From positions 51,429,501 through 51,493,500 of the forward strand of contig CP114481.1 of NCBI GenBank assembly GCA_027186245.1: DNA of 64,000 nucleotides, read 5' to 3'. Positions 1 to 13,069 of the stretch are shown piece after piece. Source of the stretch: Coriaria nepalensis (Eukaryota; Streptophyta; Magnoliopsida; Cucurbitales; Coriariaceae). The translations under genes and the position numbers were made by a program. Within the stretch, counting starts at the first letter, position 1. Each line of letters begins with the position of its first letter. Below the pieces are notes generated by a model. It had not been told where the DNA came from, ran no database searches, and was given only the letters and a program-made list of their open reading frames with translations.

Positions 1-80
1 AAGTTATGCACAAAAGTTGTGTTTGTTGTGAAAAAATAGAATTCGTTCGAATTGCTTTGAAAGAAGATATTAAGTTGAAA

Positions 81-87
81 TGACTCA
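81..87. other. TGACTCA heptamer, once per monomer (first copy)
   Basis: TGACTCA, the core site of AP-1/GCN4-type bZIP proteins, lies at monomer position 81-87 in most units, flanked by two TTGAAAT words. Some variants change to TGAGTCA (for example about 2779, 10998, 15268), which is the same site read on the other strand. Others destroy it: TGACTGA in the ACTACTGG subfamily, TGACTTA, TGACCCA. It may be no more than part of the repeat. Confidence 0.5.
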
Positions 88-141
88 TTGATATGATTTT
101 ACGGTTAAACTAATGGACACTTTCCTTGCATTGATCATTCG

Positions 142-161
142 CAAGTTATGCACAAAACTTG
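142..161. other. Example of the junction dyad (6-bp arms, 8-base loop)
   Basis: CAAGTT and AACTTG are inverted repeats separated by eight bases (ATGCACAA) across the monomer junction. They could form a small cruciform or hairpin, or offer a symmetric protein site. The dyad is present in the majority of monomers (those reading AAAACTTG). It is lost in the frequent AAAAGTTG variants, except where the left arm has also changed to CAACTT. No function is shown by the sequence. Confidence 0.7.
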
Positions 162-284
162 TGTTTGTAGTGCAAAAATAGAATTCTTTCGAGTTGCTTT
201 GAAATAAGTTATTGACTTGAAATGACTCATCAAAATGATTTTAAGGTTAAACGAATGCATACTATCCTTACATTGATCATTTGC
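143..284 (+). repeat. Representative 142-bp monomer with internal map
   Basis: One complete unit, numbered 1-142 from AAGTTATGCAC. In the common form, a dyad made of CAAGTT (last base of the previous unit plus bases 1-5) and AACTTG (bases 14-19) spans the unit junction. An A-rich tract lies at 31-37, a GAATTC site at about 39-44, and the double-CpG box TTCGTTCG at 42-49. TTGAAAT words lie at 57-63, 75-81 and 88-94. TGACTCA occupies 81-87, a third CpG (AACGAAT) about 108-114, ATGCACA is found at 6-12 and again at 113-119, and TGATCA at 132-137. This particular copy has private changes, including CTTTCG in the box, CATCAAAATG after TGACT, and TACTATCC. Orientation is a convention only; there is no evidence of transcription. 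Confidence 0.9.
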
Positions 285-619
285 AAGTTATGCACAAGAG
301 TTGTGTTCGTAGTGCAAAAATAGAATTCGTTCGAGTGCCTTTGAAATAAGTTATTGACTTGAAATGACTCATTGAAAAGATTTTAAGGTTCAACGAATGC
401 ACACTTTCCTTGCATTGATCATTTGCAAGTTATGCACAAAACTTGTGTTTGTAGTGAAGAAATAGAATTCGTTCGAATTGCTTTGAAAGAAGATATTGAG
501 TTGAAATGACTCATTGAAATGATTTTACGGTTAAACTAATGGACACTTTCCTTGCATTGATCATCCGCAAGTTATGCACAAAAATTGTGTTTGTAGTGCA
601 AAAATAGAATTCGTTCGAG

Positions 620-3600
620 TTGCTTTGAAATAAGTTATTGACTTGAAATGACTCATCGTAATGATTTTAAGGTTAAACGAATGTATACTTTCCTTACATT
701 GATCTTTTGCAAGTTATGCACAAAAGTTGTGTTCGTAGTGCAAAAATAGAATGTGTTCGACTTGCTTTGAGATAAGTTATTTACTTCAAATGACTCATTG
801 AAATGTTTTAAGGTTAAACGAATTCACACTTTCCTTGCACCGATCATTTGCAAGTTATGCACAAAACTTGTGTTTGTAGTGAAAAATTAGAATTCGTTGG
901 AATTGCTTTGAAAGAAGATATTGAGTTGAAATGACTCATCGAAATGATTTTAAGGTTCAACGAATGCACACTTTCTTTGCATTGATCAGTTGCAAGTTAT
1001 GCACAAAACTTGTGTTTGTATTGCAAAAATAGAATGCGTTCGACTTGCTTTGAAATAAGTTATTGACTTGAAATGACTCATTGAAATGATTTTAAGGTTA
1101 AACGAATGGACACTTTCCTTGCAATGATCATTTGTAAGTTATGCACAAAACTTGTGTTAGTAGTGCAAAAATAGATTCGTTCGACTTGCTTTAAAATATG
1201 TTATTGACTTGAAATGACTCATTGAAATGATTGTAAGGTTAAACGAATGCACACTTTCCTTGCATTGATCATTTGCAAGTTATGCACAAAACTTGTGTTT
1301 GTATTGCAAAAATAGAATGCGTTCGACTTGCTTTGAAATAAGTTATTGACTTGAAATGACTCATTGAAATGATTTTAAGGTTAAACGAATGCACACTTTC
1401 CTTGCATTGATCATTTGCAAGTTATGCACAAAACTTGTGTTTGTAGTGCAAAAATAGAATTCGTTCGAATTGCTTTGAAAGAAGATATTGACTTGAAATG
1501 ACTCGTTGAAATGATTTTAAGGTTAAACGAATGGACACTTTCCTTGCATTGATCATTTGCAAGTTAGGCACAAAACTTGTGTTTGTAGTGCAAAAATAGA
1601 ATTCGTTCGAATTGCTTTGAAAGAAGATATTGAGTTGAAATGACTCATTGAAATGATATTAAGGTTAAACGAATGGACACTTTCCTTGCAATGATCATTT
1701 GCAAGTTATGCACAAAACTTGTGTTAGTAGTGCAAAAATAGAATTCGTCCGACTTTCTTTGAAATATGTTATTGACTTGAAATGACTCTTTGAAATGATT
1801 GTAAAGTTAAACGAATGCACACTTTCCTTGCAATGATCATTTGCAAGTTATGCACAAAAGTTGTGTTTGTAGTGCAAAAATAGAATTCGTTCAAATTGCT
1901 TTGAAAGAAGATATTGAGTTGAAATGACTCATTGAAATGATTTTAAGGTTAAACGAATGGACACTTTCCTTGCATTGATCATTTGCAAGTTATGCACAAA
2001 ACTTGTGTTTGTAGTGAAAAATTAGAATTTGTTCGACTTGCTTTGAAATGAATTATTGACTTGAAATGACTCATCGAAATGATTTTAAGGTTAAACGAAT
2101 GCACACTTTCCTTGCATTGATCATTTGCAAGTTATGCACAAAACTTGTGTTTGTATTGCAAAAATAGAATGCGTTCGACTTGCTTTGAAATAAGTTATTG
2201 ACTTGAAATGACTCATTGAAATGATTTTAAGGTTAAACGAATGCACACTTTCCTTGCATTGATCATTTGCAAGTTATGCACAAAACTTGTGTTTGTAGTG
2301 CAAAAATAGAATTCGTTCAAATTGCTTTGAAAGAAGATATTGAGTTGAAATGACTCATTGAAATGATTTTAAGGTTAAACGAATGCACACTTTGGTTGCA
2401 TTGATCATTTGGAAGTTATGCACAAAACTTGTGTTTGTAGTGCAAAAATAGATAGCGTTCGACTTGCTTTGAAATACGTTATTGACTTGAGATGACTCAT
2501 TGATATGATTTTAAGGATAAACGAATGCACACTTTCCTTGCATTGATCATTTGCAAGTTATGCACAAAAGTTGTGTTTGTAGTGAAAAAATAGAATTCGT
2601 TCGAATTGCTTTGAAAGAAGATATTGAGTTGAAATGACTCATGGAAATGATTTCAAGGTTAAACGAATGCACACTTTCGTTGCATTGATCATTTGGAAGT
2701 TATGCACAAAACTTGTGTTTGTAGTGCAAAAATAGAATTCGTTCGAGTTGCTTTGAAATAAGTTATTGACTTGAAATGAGTCATCGAAATGATTTTAAGG
2801 TTAAACGAATGCATACTTTCCTTGCATTGATCATTTGCAACTTATGCACAAAAGTTGTGTTTGTAGTGCAAAAATAGAATGTGTTCGACTTGCATTGAAA
2901 TAAGTTATTTACTTCAAATGACTCATTGAAATGATTTTAAGGTTAAACGAATGCACACTTTCCTTGCATTGATCATTTGCAAGTTATGCACAAAACTTGT
3001 GTTTGTAGTGCAAAACTAGAATTCGTTCGACTTGCTTTGAAATAAGTTATTGACTTGAAATGACTCATTGAAATGATTTTAAGGTTAAACGAATGGACAC
3101 GTTCTTTGCATTGATCATTTACAAGTTATGCACAAAACTTGTGTTTGTAGTGCAAAACTAGAATTCGTTCGACTTGCTTTGAAATAAGTTATTGACTTGA
3201 AATGACTCATCGTAATGATTTTAAGGTTAAACGAATGTATACTTTCCTTACATTGATCTTTTGCAAGTTATGCACAAAAGTTGTGTTCGTAGTGCAAAAA
3301 TAGAATGTGTTCGACTTGCTTTGAAATAACTTATTTACTTCAAATGACTCATTGAAATGTTTTAAGGTTAAACGAATGCACACTTTCCTTGCACCGATCA
3401 TTTGCAAGTTATGCACAAAACTTGTGTTTGTAGTGAAAAATTAGAATTCGTTGGAATTGCTTTGAAAGAAGATATTGAGTTGAAATGACTCATCGAAATG
3501 ATTTTAAGGTTCAACGAATGCACACTTTCTTTGCATTGATCAGTTGCAAGTTATGTACAAAACTTGTGTTTGTATTGCAAAAATAGAATGCGTTCGACTT

Positions 3601-4044
3601 GCTTTGAAATAAGTTATTGACTTGAAATGACTCATTGAAATGATTTTAAGGTTAAACGAATGGACACTTTCCTTGCAATGATCATTTGTAAGTTATGCAC
3701 AAAACTTGTGTTAGTAGTGCAAAAATAGATTCGTTCGACTTGCTTTAAAATATGTTATTGACTTGAAATGACTCATTGAAATGATTGTAAGGTGAAACGA
3801 ATGCACACTTTCCTTGCATTGATCATTTGCAAGTTATGCACAAAACTTGTGTTTGTATTGCAAAAATAGAATGCGTTCGACTTGCTTTGAAATACGTTAT
3901 TGACTTGAAATGACTCATTGAAATGATTTTAAGGTTAAAAGAATGCACACTTTCCTCGCATTGATCATTTGCAAGTTATGCACAAAACTTGTGTTTGTAG
4001 TGCAAAAATAGAATTCGTTCGAATTGCTTTGAAAGAAGATATTG
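620..4044. repeat. Block duplication, offset 2554 bp (18 monomers)
   Basis: About 620-1490 is repeated at about 3174-4044. Shared private markers fix the pairing: CATCGTAATG at 654 and 3208, TTGCACCGATC at 835 and 3389, CAGTTGCAAG at 987 and 3541, and TAGATTCG at 1172 and 3726. Each pair is 2554 bases apart, which is 18 x 142 minus the two single-base deletions lying between them. The copies differ at several positions (for example GAGTTGC versus GACTTGC near the left edge), so this duplication is older than those in the core. Confidence 0.85.
893..909 (+). other. CENP-B-box-like variant (TTCGTTGGAA)
   Basis: In a minor subfamily the TTCGTTCGAA box reads TTCGTTGGAATTGC. The first ten bases equal the left part of the mammalian CENP-B box, and the essential TTCG and central A are kept, but the CGGG half reads TGCT. 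Other copies have TTCG at about 3447, 7562, 10399, 11962, 13240, 13807, 14659, 17215, 63365 and 63933. Binding by a CENP-B-like protein is speculative, because only six of nine essential positions match. Confidence 0.4.
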
Positions 4045-5702
4045 AGTTGAAATGACTCATTGAAATGATATTAAGGTTAAACGAATGGACACTTTCCTTG
4101 CAATGATCATTTGCAAGTTATGCACAAAACTTGTGTTAGTAGTGCAAAAATAGAATTCGTTCGAATTGCTTTGAAAGAAGATATTGACTTGAAATGACTC
4201 ATTGAAATGATTTTAAGGTTAAACGAATGCACACTTTCCTTGCAATGATCATTTGTAAGTTATGCACAAAACTTGTGTTAGTAGTGCAAAAATAGATTCG
4301 TTCGACTTGCTTTAAAATATGTTATTGACTTGAAATGACTCATTGAAATGATTGTAAGGTTAAACGAATGCACACTTTCCTTACATTGATCATTTTCAAG
4401 TTATGCACAAAACTTGTGTTTGTAGTGCAAAAATAGAATTCGTTCGAATTGCTTTGAAAGAAGATATTGAGTTGAAATGACTCATTGAAATGATATTAAG
4501 GTTAAACGAATGGACACTTTCCTTGCAATGATCATTTGTAAGTTATGCACAAAACTTGTGTTAGTAGTGCAAAAATAGATTCGTTCGACTTGCTTTAAAA
4601 TATGTTATTGACTTGAAATGACTCATTGAAATGATTGTAAGGTTAAACGAATGCACACTTTCCTTGCATTGATCATTTGCAAGTTATGCACAAAACTTGT
4701 GTTTGTAGTGCAAAAATAGAATTCGTTCGAATTGCTTTGAAAGAAGATATTGACTTGAAATGACTCATTGAAATGATTTTAAGGTTAAACGAATGGACAC
4801 TTTCCTTGCATTGATCATTTGCAAGTTATGCACAAAACTTGTGTTTGTAGTGCAAAAATAGAATTCGTTCGAATTGCTTTGAAAGAAGATATTGAGTTGA
4901 AATGACTCATTGAAATGATATTAAGGTTAAACGAATGGACACTTTCCTTGCAATGATCATTTGCAAGTTATGCACAAAACTTGTGTTAGTAGTGCAAAAA
5001 TAGAATTCGTCCGACTTTCTTTGAAATATGTTATTGACTTGAAATGACACTTTGAAATGATTGTAAGGTTAAACGAATGCACACTTTCCTTGCAATGATC
5101 ATTTGCAAGTTATGCACAAAAGTTGTGTTTGTAGTGCAAAAATAGAATTCGTTCCAATTGCTTTGAAAGAAGATATTGAGTTGAAATGACTCATTGAAAT
5201 GATTTTAAGGTTAAACGAATGGACACTTTCCTTGCGTTGATCATTTGCAAGTTATGCACAAAACTTGTGTTTGTAGTGAAAAAATAGAATTCGTTCGACT
5301 TGCTTTGAAATGAGTTATTGACTTGAAATGACTCATCGAAATGATTTTAAGGTTAAACGAATGCACACTTTCCTTGCATTGATCATTTGCAAGTTATGCA
5401 CAAAACTTGTGTTTGTATTGCAAAAATAGAATGCGTTCGACTTGCTTTGAAATAAGTTATTGACTTGAAATGACTCATTGAAATGATTTTAAGGTTAAAC
5501 GAATGCACACTTTCCTTGCATTGATCATTTGCAAGTTATGCACAAAACTTGTGTTTGTAGTGCAAAAATAGAATTCGTTCGAATTGCTTTGAAAGAAGAT
5601 ATTGAGTTGAAATGACTCATTGAAATGATTTTAAGGTTAAACGAATGCACACTTTGGTTGCATTGACCATTTGGAAGTTATGCACAAAACTTGTGTTTGT
5701 AG
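1440..5702. repeat. Block duplication, offset 3262 bp (23 monomers)
   Basis: About 1440-2440 is repeated at about 4702-5702. Markers are GAATTCGTCCGACTTTC at 1741 and 5003 and TTTGGTTGCATTGA at 2391 and 5653, both 3262 apart. The value equals 23 x 142 minus four, matching the four single-base deletions between 3357 and 4576. The source overlaps the end of the 2554-bp block, so at least two events have built this part. The TAGATTCG monomer also recurs at 4293 and 4576, 283 bases apart. Confidence 0.8.
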
Positions 5703-8119
5703 TGCAAAAATAGAATCCGTTCGACTTGCTGTGAAATAAGTTATTGACTTGGAATGAGTCATTGAAATGATTTTAAGGTTAAACGAATGCACACTTTCGT
5801 TGCATTGATCATTTGCAAGTTATGCACAAAAGTTGTGTTTGTAGTGAAAAAATAGAATTCGTTCGAATTGCTTTGAAAGAAGATATTGAGTTGAAATGAC
5901 TCATTGAAATGATTTAAAGGTTAAACGAATGGACACTTTCCTTGCATTGATCATTTGCAAGTTATGCACAAAACTTGTGTTTGTAGTCCAAAAATAGAAT
6001 TCGTTCGACTTGCTTTGAAATAAATTATTGACTTGGAATGACTCATTGAAATGATTTTAAGGTTAAACGAATGCACACTTTCCTTGCATTGATCATTTGC
6101 AACTTATGCACAAAAGTTGTGTTTGTAGTGAAAAAGTAGAATTCGTTCGAATTGCTTTGAAAGAAGATATTGAGTTGAAATGACTCATTGAAATGATATT
6201 AAGGTTAAACGAATGGACACTTTCCTTGCAATGATCATTTGCAAGTTATGCACAAAACTTGTGTTAGTAGTGCAAAAATAGAATTCGTTCGACTTGCTTT
6301 GAAATAAGTTATTGACTTGAAATGACTCATTGAAAAGATTTTAAGGTTCAACGAATGCACACTTTCCTTGCATTGATCATTTGCAAGTTATGCACAAAAC
6401 TTGTGTTCGTAGTGCAAAAATAGAATTCGTTCGAGTGCCTTTGAAATAAGTTATTGACTTGAAATGACTCATTGAAAAGATTTTAAGGTTCAACGAATGC
6501 ACACTTTCCTTGCATTGATCATTTGCAAGTTATGCACAAAACTTGTGTTTGTATTGCAAAAATAGAATGCGTTCGACTTGCTTTGAAATAAGTTATTGAC
6601 TTGAAATGACTCACTGAAATGATTTTAAGGTTAAACGAATGCACACTTTCCTCGCATTGATCATTTGCAAGTTATGCACAAAAGTTGTGTTCGTAGTGCA
6701 AAAATAGAATTCGTTCGAGTGCCTTTGAAATAAGTTATTGACATGAAATGACTCATTGAAAAGATTTTAAGGTTCAACGAATGCACACTTTCCTTGCATT
6801 GATCATTTGCAAGTTATGCACAAAACTTGTGTTTGTAGTGCAAAACTAGAATTCGTTCGACTTGCTTTGAAATAAGTTATTGACTTGAAATGACTCATTG
6901 AAATGATTTTAAGGTTAAACGAATGCACACTTTCCTTGCATTGATCATTTGCAAGTTATGCACAAAACTTGTGTTTGTAGTGCAAAAATAGAATTCGTTC
7001 GAATTGCTTTGAAAGAAGATATTGAGTTGAAATGACTCATTGAAATGATTTTAAGGTTAAACGAATGCACACTTTCATTGCATTGATCATTTGGAAGTTA
7101 TGCACAAAACTTGTGTTTGTAGTGCAAAAATAGATAGCGTTCGACTTGCTTTGAAATAAGTTATTGACTTGAAATGACTCATTGAAATGATTTTAAGGTT
7201 AAACGAATGCACACTTTCCTTGCATTGATCATTTGCAAGTTATGCACAAAAGTTGTGTTTGTAGTGAAGAAATAGAGTTCGTTCGAATTGCTTTGAAAGA
7301 AGATATTGAGTTGAAATGACTCATCGAAATGATTTTAAGGTTCAACGAATGCACACTTTCTTTGCATTGATCAGTTGCAAGTTATGCACAAAAGTTGTGT
7401 TCGTAGTGCAAAAATAGAATGTGTTCGACTTGCTTTGAAATAAGTTATTTACTTCAAATGACTCATTGAAATGATTTTAAGGTTAAACGAATGCACACTT
7501 TCCTTGCATTGATCATTTGCAAGTTATGCACAAAACTTGTGTTTGTAGTGAAAAATTAGAATTCGTTGGAATTGCTTTGAAAGAAGATATTGAGTTGAAA
7601 TGACTCATCGAAATGATTTTAAGGTTCAACGAATGCACACTTTCTTTGCATTGATCAGTTGCAAGTTATGCACAAAACTTGTGTTTGTATTGCAAAAATA
7701 GAATGCGTTCGACTTGCTTTGAAATAAGTTATTGACTTGAAATGACTCATTGAAATGATTTTAAGGTTAAACGAATGGACACTTTCCTTGCAATGATCAT
7801 TTGCAAGTTATGCTCAAAACTTGTGTTAGTAGTGCAAAACTAGAATTCGTTCGACTTGCTTTGAAATAAGTTATTGACTTGAAATGACTCATGGAAATGA
7901 TTTTAAGGTTAAACGAATGCATACTATCCTTGCATTGATCATTTGCAAGTTATGTACAAAACTTGTGTTTGTAGTGCAATAATAGAATTCGTTCGAATTG
8001 CTTTGAAAGAAGATATTGAGTTGAAATGACTCATTGAAATGATTTTAAGGTTAAACGAATGCACACTTTCGTTGCATTGATCATCTGGAAGTTATGCACA
8101 AAACTTGTGTTTGTAGTGA
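5703..8119. repeat. Mixed monomers with two-monomer-step copies
   Basis: This stretch shows no long-range block that I could trace. It contains local copies two monomers (284 bp) apart: GAGTGCCTTTGAAATAAG at about 6434 and 6717, and CAGTTGCAAGTTATGC at about 7371 and 7655. The 7385-7700 portion resembles 700-1010 and 3260-3565 (TAGAATGTGTTCG and TTCGTTGGAA monomers), so the same variants have been spread more than once. No gene is present. Confidence 0.65.
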
Positions 8120-10170
8120 AAAAATAGAATTCGTTCGGCTTGCTTTGAAATAAGTTATTGACTTGAAATGACTCATCGAAATGATTTTAAGGTTAAACGA
8201 ATGCACACTTTCCTTGCATTGATCATTTGCAAGTTATGCACAAAACTTGTGTTTGTAGTGCAGAAATAGAATTTTTTCGACTTGCTTTGAAATAAGTTAT
8301 TGACTTCAAATGACTCATTGAAATTATTTTAAGGTTAAACGAATGGACACTTTCTTTGCAATGATCATTTGCAAGTTATGCACAAAAGTTGTGTTTGTAG
8401 TGAAAAAATAAAATTTGTTCGAATTGCTTCGAAAGAAGATATTGAGTGGAAATGACTCATTGAAATGATTTTAAGGTTAAACGAATGGACAATTTCCTTG
8501 CATTGATCATTTGCAAGTTATGCACAAAACTTGTGTTTGTAGTGCAAAAATAGAATTCGTTCGACTTGCTTTGAAATAAATTATTGACTTGGAATGACTC
8601 ATTGAAATGATTTTAAGGTTAAACGAATGCACACTTTCCTTGCATTGATCATTTGCAACTTATGCACAAAAGTTGTGTTTGTAGTGAAAAAGTAGAATTC
8701 GTTCGAATTGCTTCGAAAGAAGATATTGAGTTGAAATGACTCATTGAAATGATATTAAGGTTAAACGAATGCACACTTTCCTTGCATTGATCATTTGCAA
8801 GTTATGCACAAAAGTTGTGTTCGCAGTGCAAAAATAGAATTCGTTCGACTTGCTTTGAAATAAGTTATTGACTTGAAATGACTCATCGAAATGATTTTAA
8901 GGTTAAACGAATGCACACTTTCCTTGCATTGATCATTTGCAAGTTATGCACAAAACTTGTGTTTGTAGTGCAGAAATAGAACTTTTTCGACTTGCTTTGA
9001 AATAAGTTATTGACTTGAAATGACTCATTGAAATTATTTTAAGGTTAAACGAATGGACACTTTCTTTGCAATGATCATTTGCAAGTTATGCACAAAAGTT
9101 GTGTTTGTAGTAAAAAATAGAATTCGTTCGAATTGCTTTGAAAGAAGATATTGAGTTGAAATGACTCATTGAAATGATTTTAAGCTTAAACGAATGGACA
9201 ATTTCCTTGCATTGATCATTTGCAAGTTATGCACAAAACTTGTGTTTGTAGTGCAAAAATAGAATTCGTTCGACTTGCTTTGAAATAAATTATTGACTTG
9301 GAATGACTCATTGAAATGATTTAAGGTTAAACGAATGCACACTTTCCTTGCATTGATCATTTGCAACTTATGCACAAAAGTTGTGTTTGTAGTGAAAAAG
9401 TAGAATTCGTTCGAATTGCTTCGACAGAAGATATTGAGTTGAAATGACTCATTGAAAGGATATTAAGGTTAAACGAATGCACACTTTCCTTGCATTGATC
9501 ATTTGCAAGTTATGCACAAAAGTTGTGTTCGCAGTGCAAAAATAGAATTCGTTCGACTTGCTTTGAAATAAGTTATTGACTTGAAGTGACTCATCGAAAT
9601 GATTTTAAGGTTAAACGAATGCACACTTTCCTTGCATTGATCATTTGCAACTTATGCACAAAACTTGTGTTTGTAGTGCAGAAATAGAACTTTTTCGACT
9701 TGCTTTGAAATAAGTTATTGACTTGAAATGACTCATTGAAATTATTTTAAGGTTAAACGAATGGACACTTTCTTTGCAATGATCATTTGCAAGTTATGCC
9801 CAAAAGTTGTGTTTGTAGTAAAAAATAGAATTCGTTCGAATTGCTTTGAAAGAAGATATTGAGTTGAAATGACTCATTGAAATGATTTTAAGCTTAAACG
9901 AATGGACAATTTCCTTGCATTGATCATTTGCAAGTTATGCACAAAACTTGTGTTTGTAGTGCAAAAATAGAATTCGTTCGACTTGCTTTGAAATAAATTA
10001 TTGACTTGGAATGACTCATTGAAATGATTTTAAGGTTAAACGAATGCACACTTTCCTTGCATTGATCATTCGCAACTTATGCACAAAAGTTGTGTTTGTA
10101 GTGAAAAAGAAGAATTTGTTCGAATTGCTTTGAAAGAAGATATTGATTTGGAATGACTCATTGAAATGAT
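8120..10170. repeat. Five-monomer higher-order repeat, three copies
   Basis: A unit of five monomers is repeated at about 8120-8829, 8830-9538 and 9539-10170. The marker GTGCAGAAATAGAA lies with CAGAAA at 8261, 8971 and 9679, spacings of 710 and 708. The loss of two bases comes from a one-base deletion in GTAGTAAAAAATAG (about 9110) and one in GATTTAAGG (about 9320). Copies 2 and 3 are closer to each other (GAACTTTTTCG and GTAGTAAAAAATAG shared) than to copy 1, so copy 2 or 3 is the younger duplicate. Four of the six compensated dyad monomers described under findings lie in or next to this block. Confidence 0.88.
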
Positions 10171-13069
10171 ATTAAGGTTAAACGAATGGACACTTTCCTT
10201 GCAATGATCATTTGCAAGTTATGCACAAAACTTGTGTTAGTAGTGCAAAAATAGAATTCGTTCGACTTGCTTTAAAATATGTTATTGACTTGAAATGACT
10301 CATTGAAATGATTGTAAGGTTAAACGAATGCACACTTTCCTTGCATTGATCATTTGCAAGTTATGCACAAAACTTGTGTTTGTAGTGAAAAATTAGATTT
10401 CGTTGGAATTGCTTTGAAAGAACATGTTGAGTTGAAATGACTCATTAAAATGATTTTAAGGTTAAACGAATGGACACTTTCCTTGCATTGATCATTTGCA
10501 AGTTATGCACAAAACTTGTGTTTGTAGTGCAAAAATAGAATTCGTTCGAGTGCCTTTGAAATAATTTATTGACTTGAAATGACTCATTGAAAAGATTATA
10601 AGGTTCAACGAATGCACACTTTCTTTGCATTGATCAGTTGCAAGTTATGCACAAAACTTGTGTTTGTATTGCAAAAATAGAATGCGTTCGACTTGCTCTG
10701 AAATAAGTTATTTACTTGAAATGACTCATTGAAATGATTTTAAGGTTAAACGAATGCACACTTTCCTTGCATTGATCATTTGCAAGTTATGCGCAAAAGT
10801 TGTGTTTTGTAGTGAAAAAATAGAATTCGTTCGAATTGCTTTGAAAGAAGATATTGAGTTGAAATGACTCATTGAAATGATTTTAAGGTTAAACGAATGG
10901 ACAATTTCCTTGCATTGATCATTTGTAAGTTATGCAAAAAACTTGTGTTTGTAGTGCAAAAATAGAATTCGTTCGACTTGCTTTGAAATAAATTATTGAC
11001 TTGAAATGAGTCATTGAAATGATTTTAAGGTAAAACGAATGCACACTTTCCTTGCATTGATCATTTGCAAGTTATGCACAAAACTTGTGTTAGTAGTGAA
11101 AAAATAGAATTCGTTCGAATTACTTTGAAAGAAGATATTGAGTTGAAATGACTCATTGAAATGATTTTAAGGTTAAACGAATGGACACTTTCCTTGCATT
11201 GATCATTTGCAAGTTATGCACAAAACTTGTGTTTGTAGTGCAAAAATAGAATTCGTTCGAATTGCTTTGAAAGAAGATATTGAGTTGAATTGACTCATTG
11301 AAATGATATTAAGGTTAAACGAATGGACACTTTCCCTGCAATGATCATTTGCAAGTTATGCACAAAACTTGTGTTAGTAGTGAAAAAATAGAATTCGTTC
11401 GAATTGCTTTGAAAGAAGATATTGAGTTGAAATGACTCATTGAAATGATTTTAAGGTTAAACGAATGGACACTTTCCTTGCATTGATCATTTGCAAGTTA
11501 TGCACAAAACTTGTGTTTGTAGTGCAAAAATAGAATTCGTTCGAATTGCTTTGAAAGAAGATATTGAGTTGAAATGACTCATTGAAATGATATTAAGGTT
11601 AAACGAATGCACACTTTCCTTGCAATGATCATTTGCAAGTTATGCACAAAACTTGACTTTCTAGTGCACAAATAGAATGCGTTCGACTTGCTTTGAAATA
11701 AGTTAGTGACTTGAAATGACTCATTGAAATGATTTTAAGGTTAAACGAATGGACAGTTTCCTTGCATTGATCATTTGCAAGTTATGCACAAAACTTGTGT
11801 TTGTAGTGCAAAAATAGAATGCGTTCGACTTGCTTTGAAATAAGTTATTGACTTCAAATGACTCATTGAAATGATTTTAAGGTTAAACGAATGCACACTT
11901 TCCCTGCATTGATCATTTGCAAGTTATGCACAAAACTTGTCTTTGTAGTGATAAATTAGAATTCGTTGGAATTGCTTTGAAAAAAGATATTGAGTTGAAA
12001 TGACTCATTAAAATGATTTTAAGGTTAAACGAAGGGACACTTTCCTTGCATTGATCATTTGCAAGTTATGCACAAAACTTGTGTTTGTAGTGCAAAAATA
12101 GAATTCGTTCGACTTGCTTTGAAATAAATTATTGACTTGAAATGACTCATTGAAATGATTGTAAGGTTAAACGAATGCACACTTTCCTTGCATTGATCAT
12201 TTGCAAGTTATGCACAAAACTTGTGTTTGTAGTGCAGAAATAGAATTTGTTCGACTTGCTTTGAAAGAAGATATTGAGTTGAAATGACTCATTGAAATGA
12301 TTTTAAGGTTAAACGAATGCACACTTTCGTTGCATTGATCATTTGGAAGTTATGCACAAAACTTGTGTTTGTAGTGCAAAAATAGATAGCGTTCGACTTG
12401 CTTTGAAAGAAGATATTGAGTTGAAATGACTCATTGAAATGATTTTAAGGTTAAACGAACGGACACTTTCCTTGCAATGATCATTTGCAAGTTATGCACA
12501 AAACTTGTGTTTGTAGTGAAAAAATAGAATTCCTTCGAATTGCTTTGAAAGAAGATATTGAGTTGAAATGACTCATTGAAATGATTTTAAGGTTAAACGA
12601 ATGGACACTTTCCTTTCAATGATCATTTGCAAGTTATGCACAAAACTTGTGTTTGTAGTGCAAAAATAGAATGCGTTCAACTTGCTTTGAAATAAGTTAT
12701 TGACTTGAAATGACTCATTGAAATGATTTTAAGGTTAAACGAATGGACACTTTCCTTGCATTGATCATTTGCAAGTTATGCACAAAACTTGTGTTTGTAG
12801 TGCAAAAATAGAATTCGTTCGACTTGCTTTGAAATAAATTATTGACTTGAAATGACTCATTGAAATGATTGTAAGGTTAAACGAATGCCCACTTTCCTTG
12901 CATTGATCATTTGCAAGTTATGCAGAAAACTTGTGTTTGTAGTGAAAAAATAGAATTCGTTCGACTTGCTTTGAAATAAGTTATTGACTTGAAATGACTC
13001 ATTGAAATGATTTTAAGGTTAAATGAATGCACACTTTCCTTGCATTGATCATTTGCAAGTTATGCTCAA
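10171..13069. repeat. Mixed monomers without a clear higher-order unit
   Basis: About 20 monomers of both main types without obvious long-period order. The stretch contains the one-base insertion GTTTTGTAG at about 10805. It also has an isolated monomer reading CTTGACTTTCTAGTGCAC at 11652, whose only close relative is at 18751. The match covers roughly two monomers on either side, so this small block was copied or exchanged over 7099 bp. No gene or RNA feature is seen. Confidence 0.7.

Noticed and set aside
3207..3416. Minus-strand open frame of 69 codons, with relatives at 9166-9375, 10445-10630, 59290-59478 and 61846-62034
   Set aside because: It is the satellite read in reverse. Because 142 is not a multiple of 3, the frame passes through the monomer in changing phase and ends within two monomers. 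Similar frames recur only where similar monomer variants recur. There is no gene context or codon bias.
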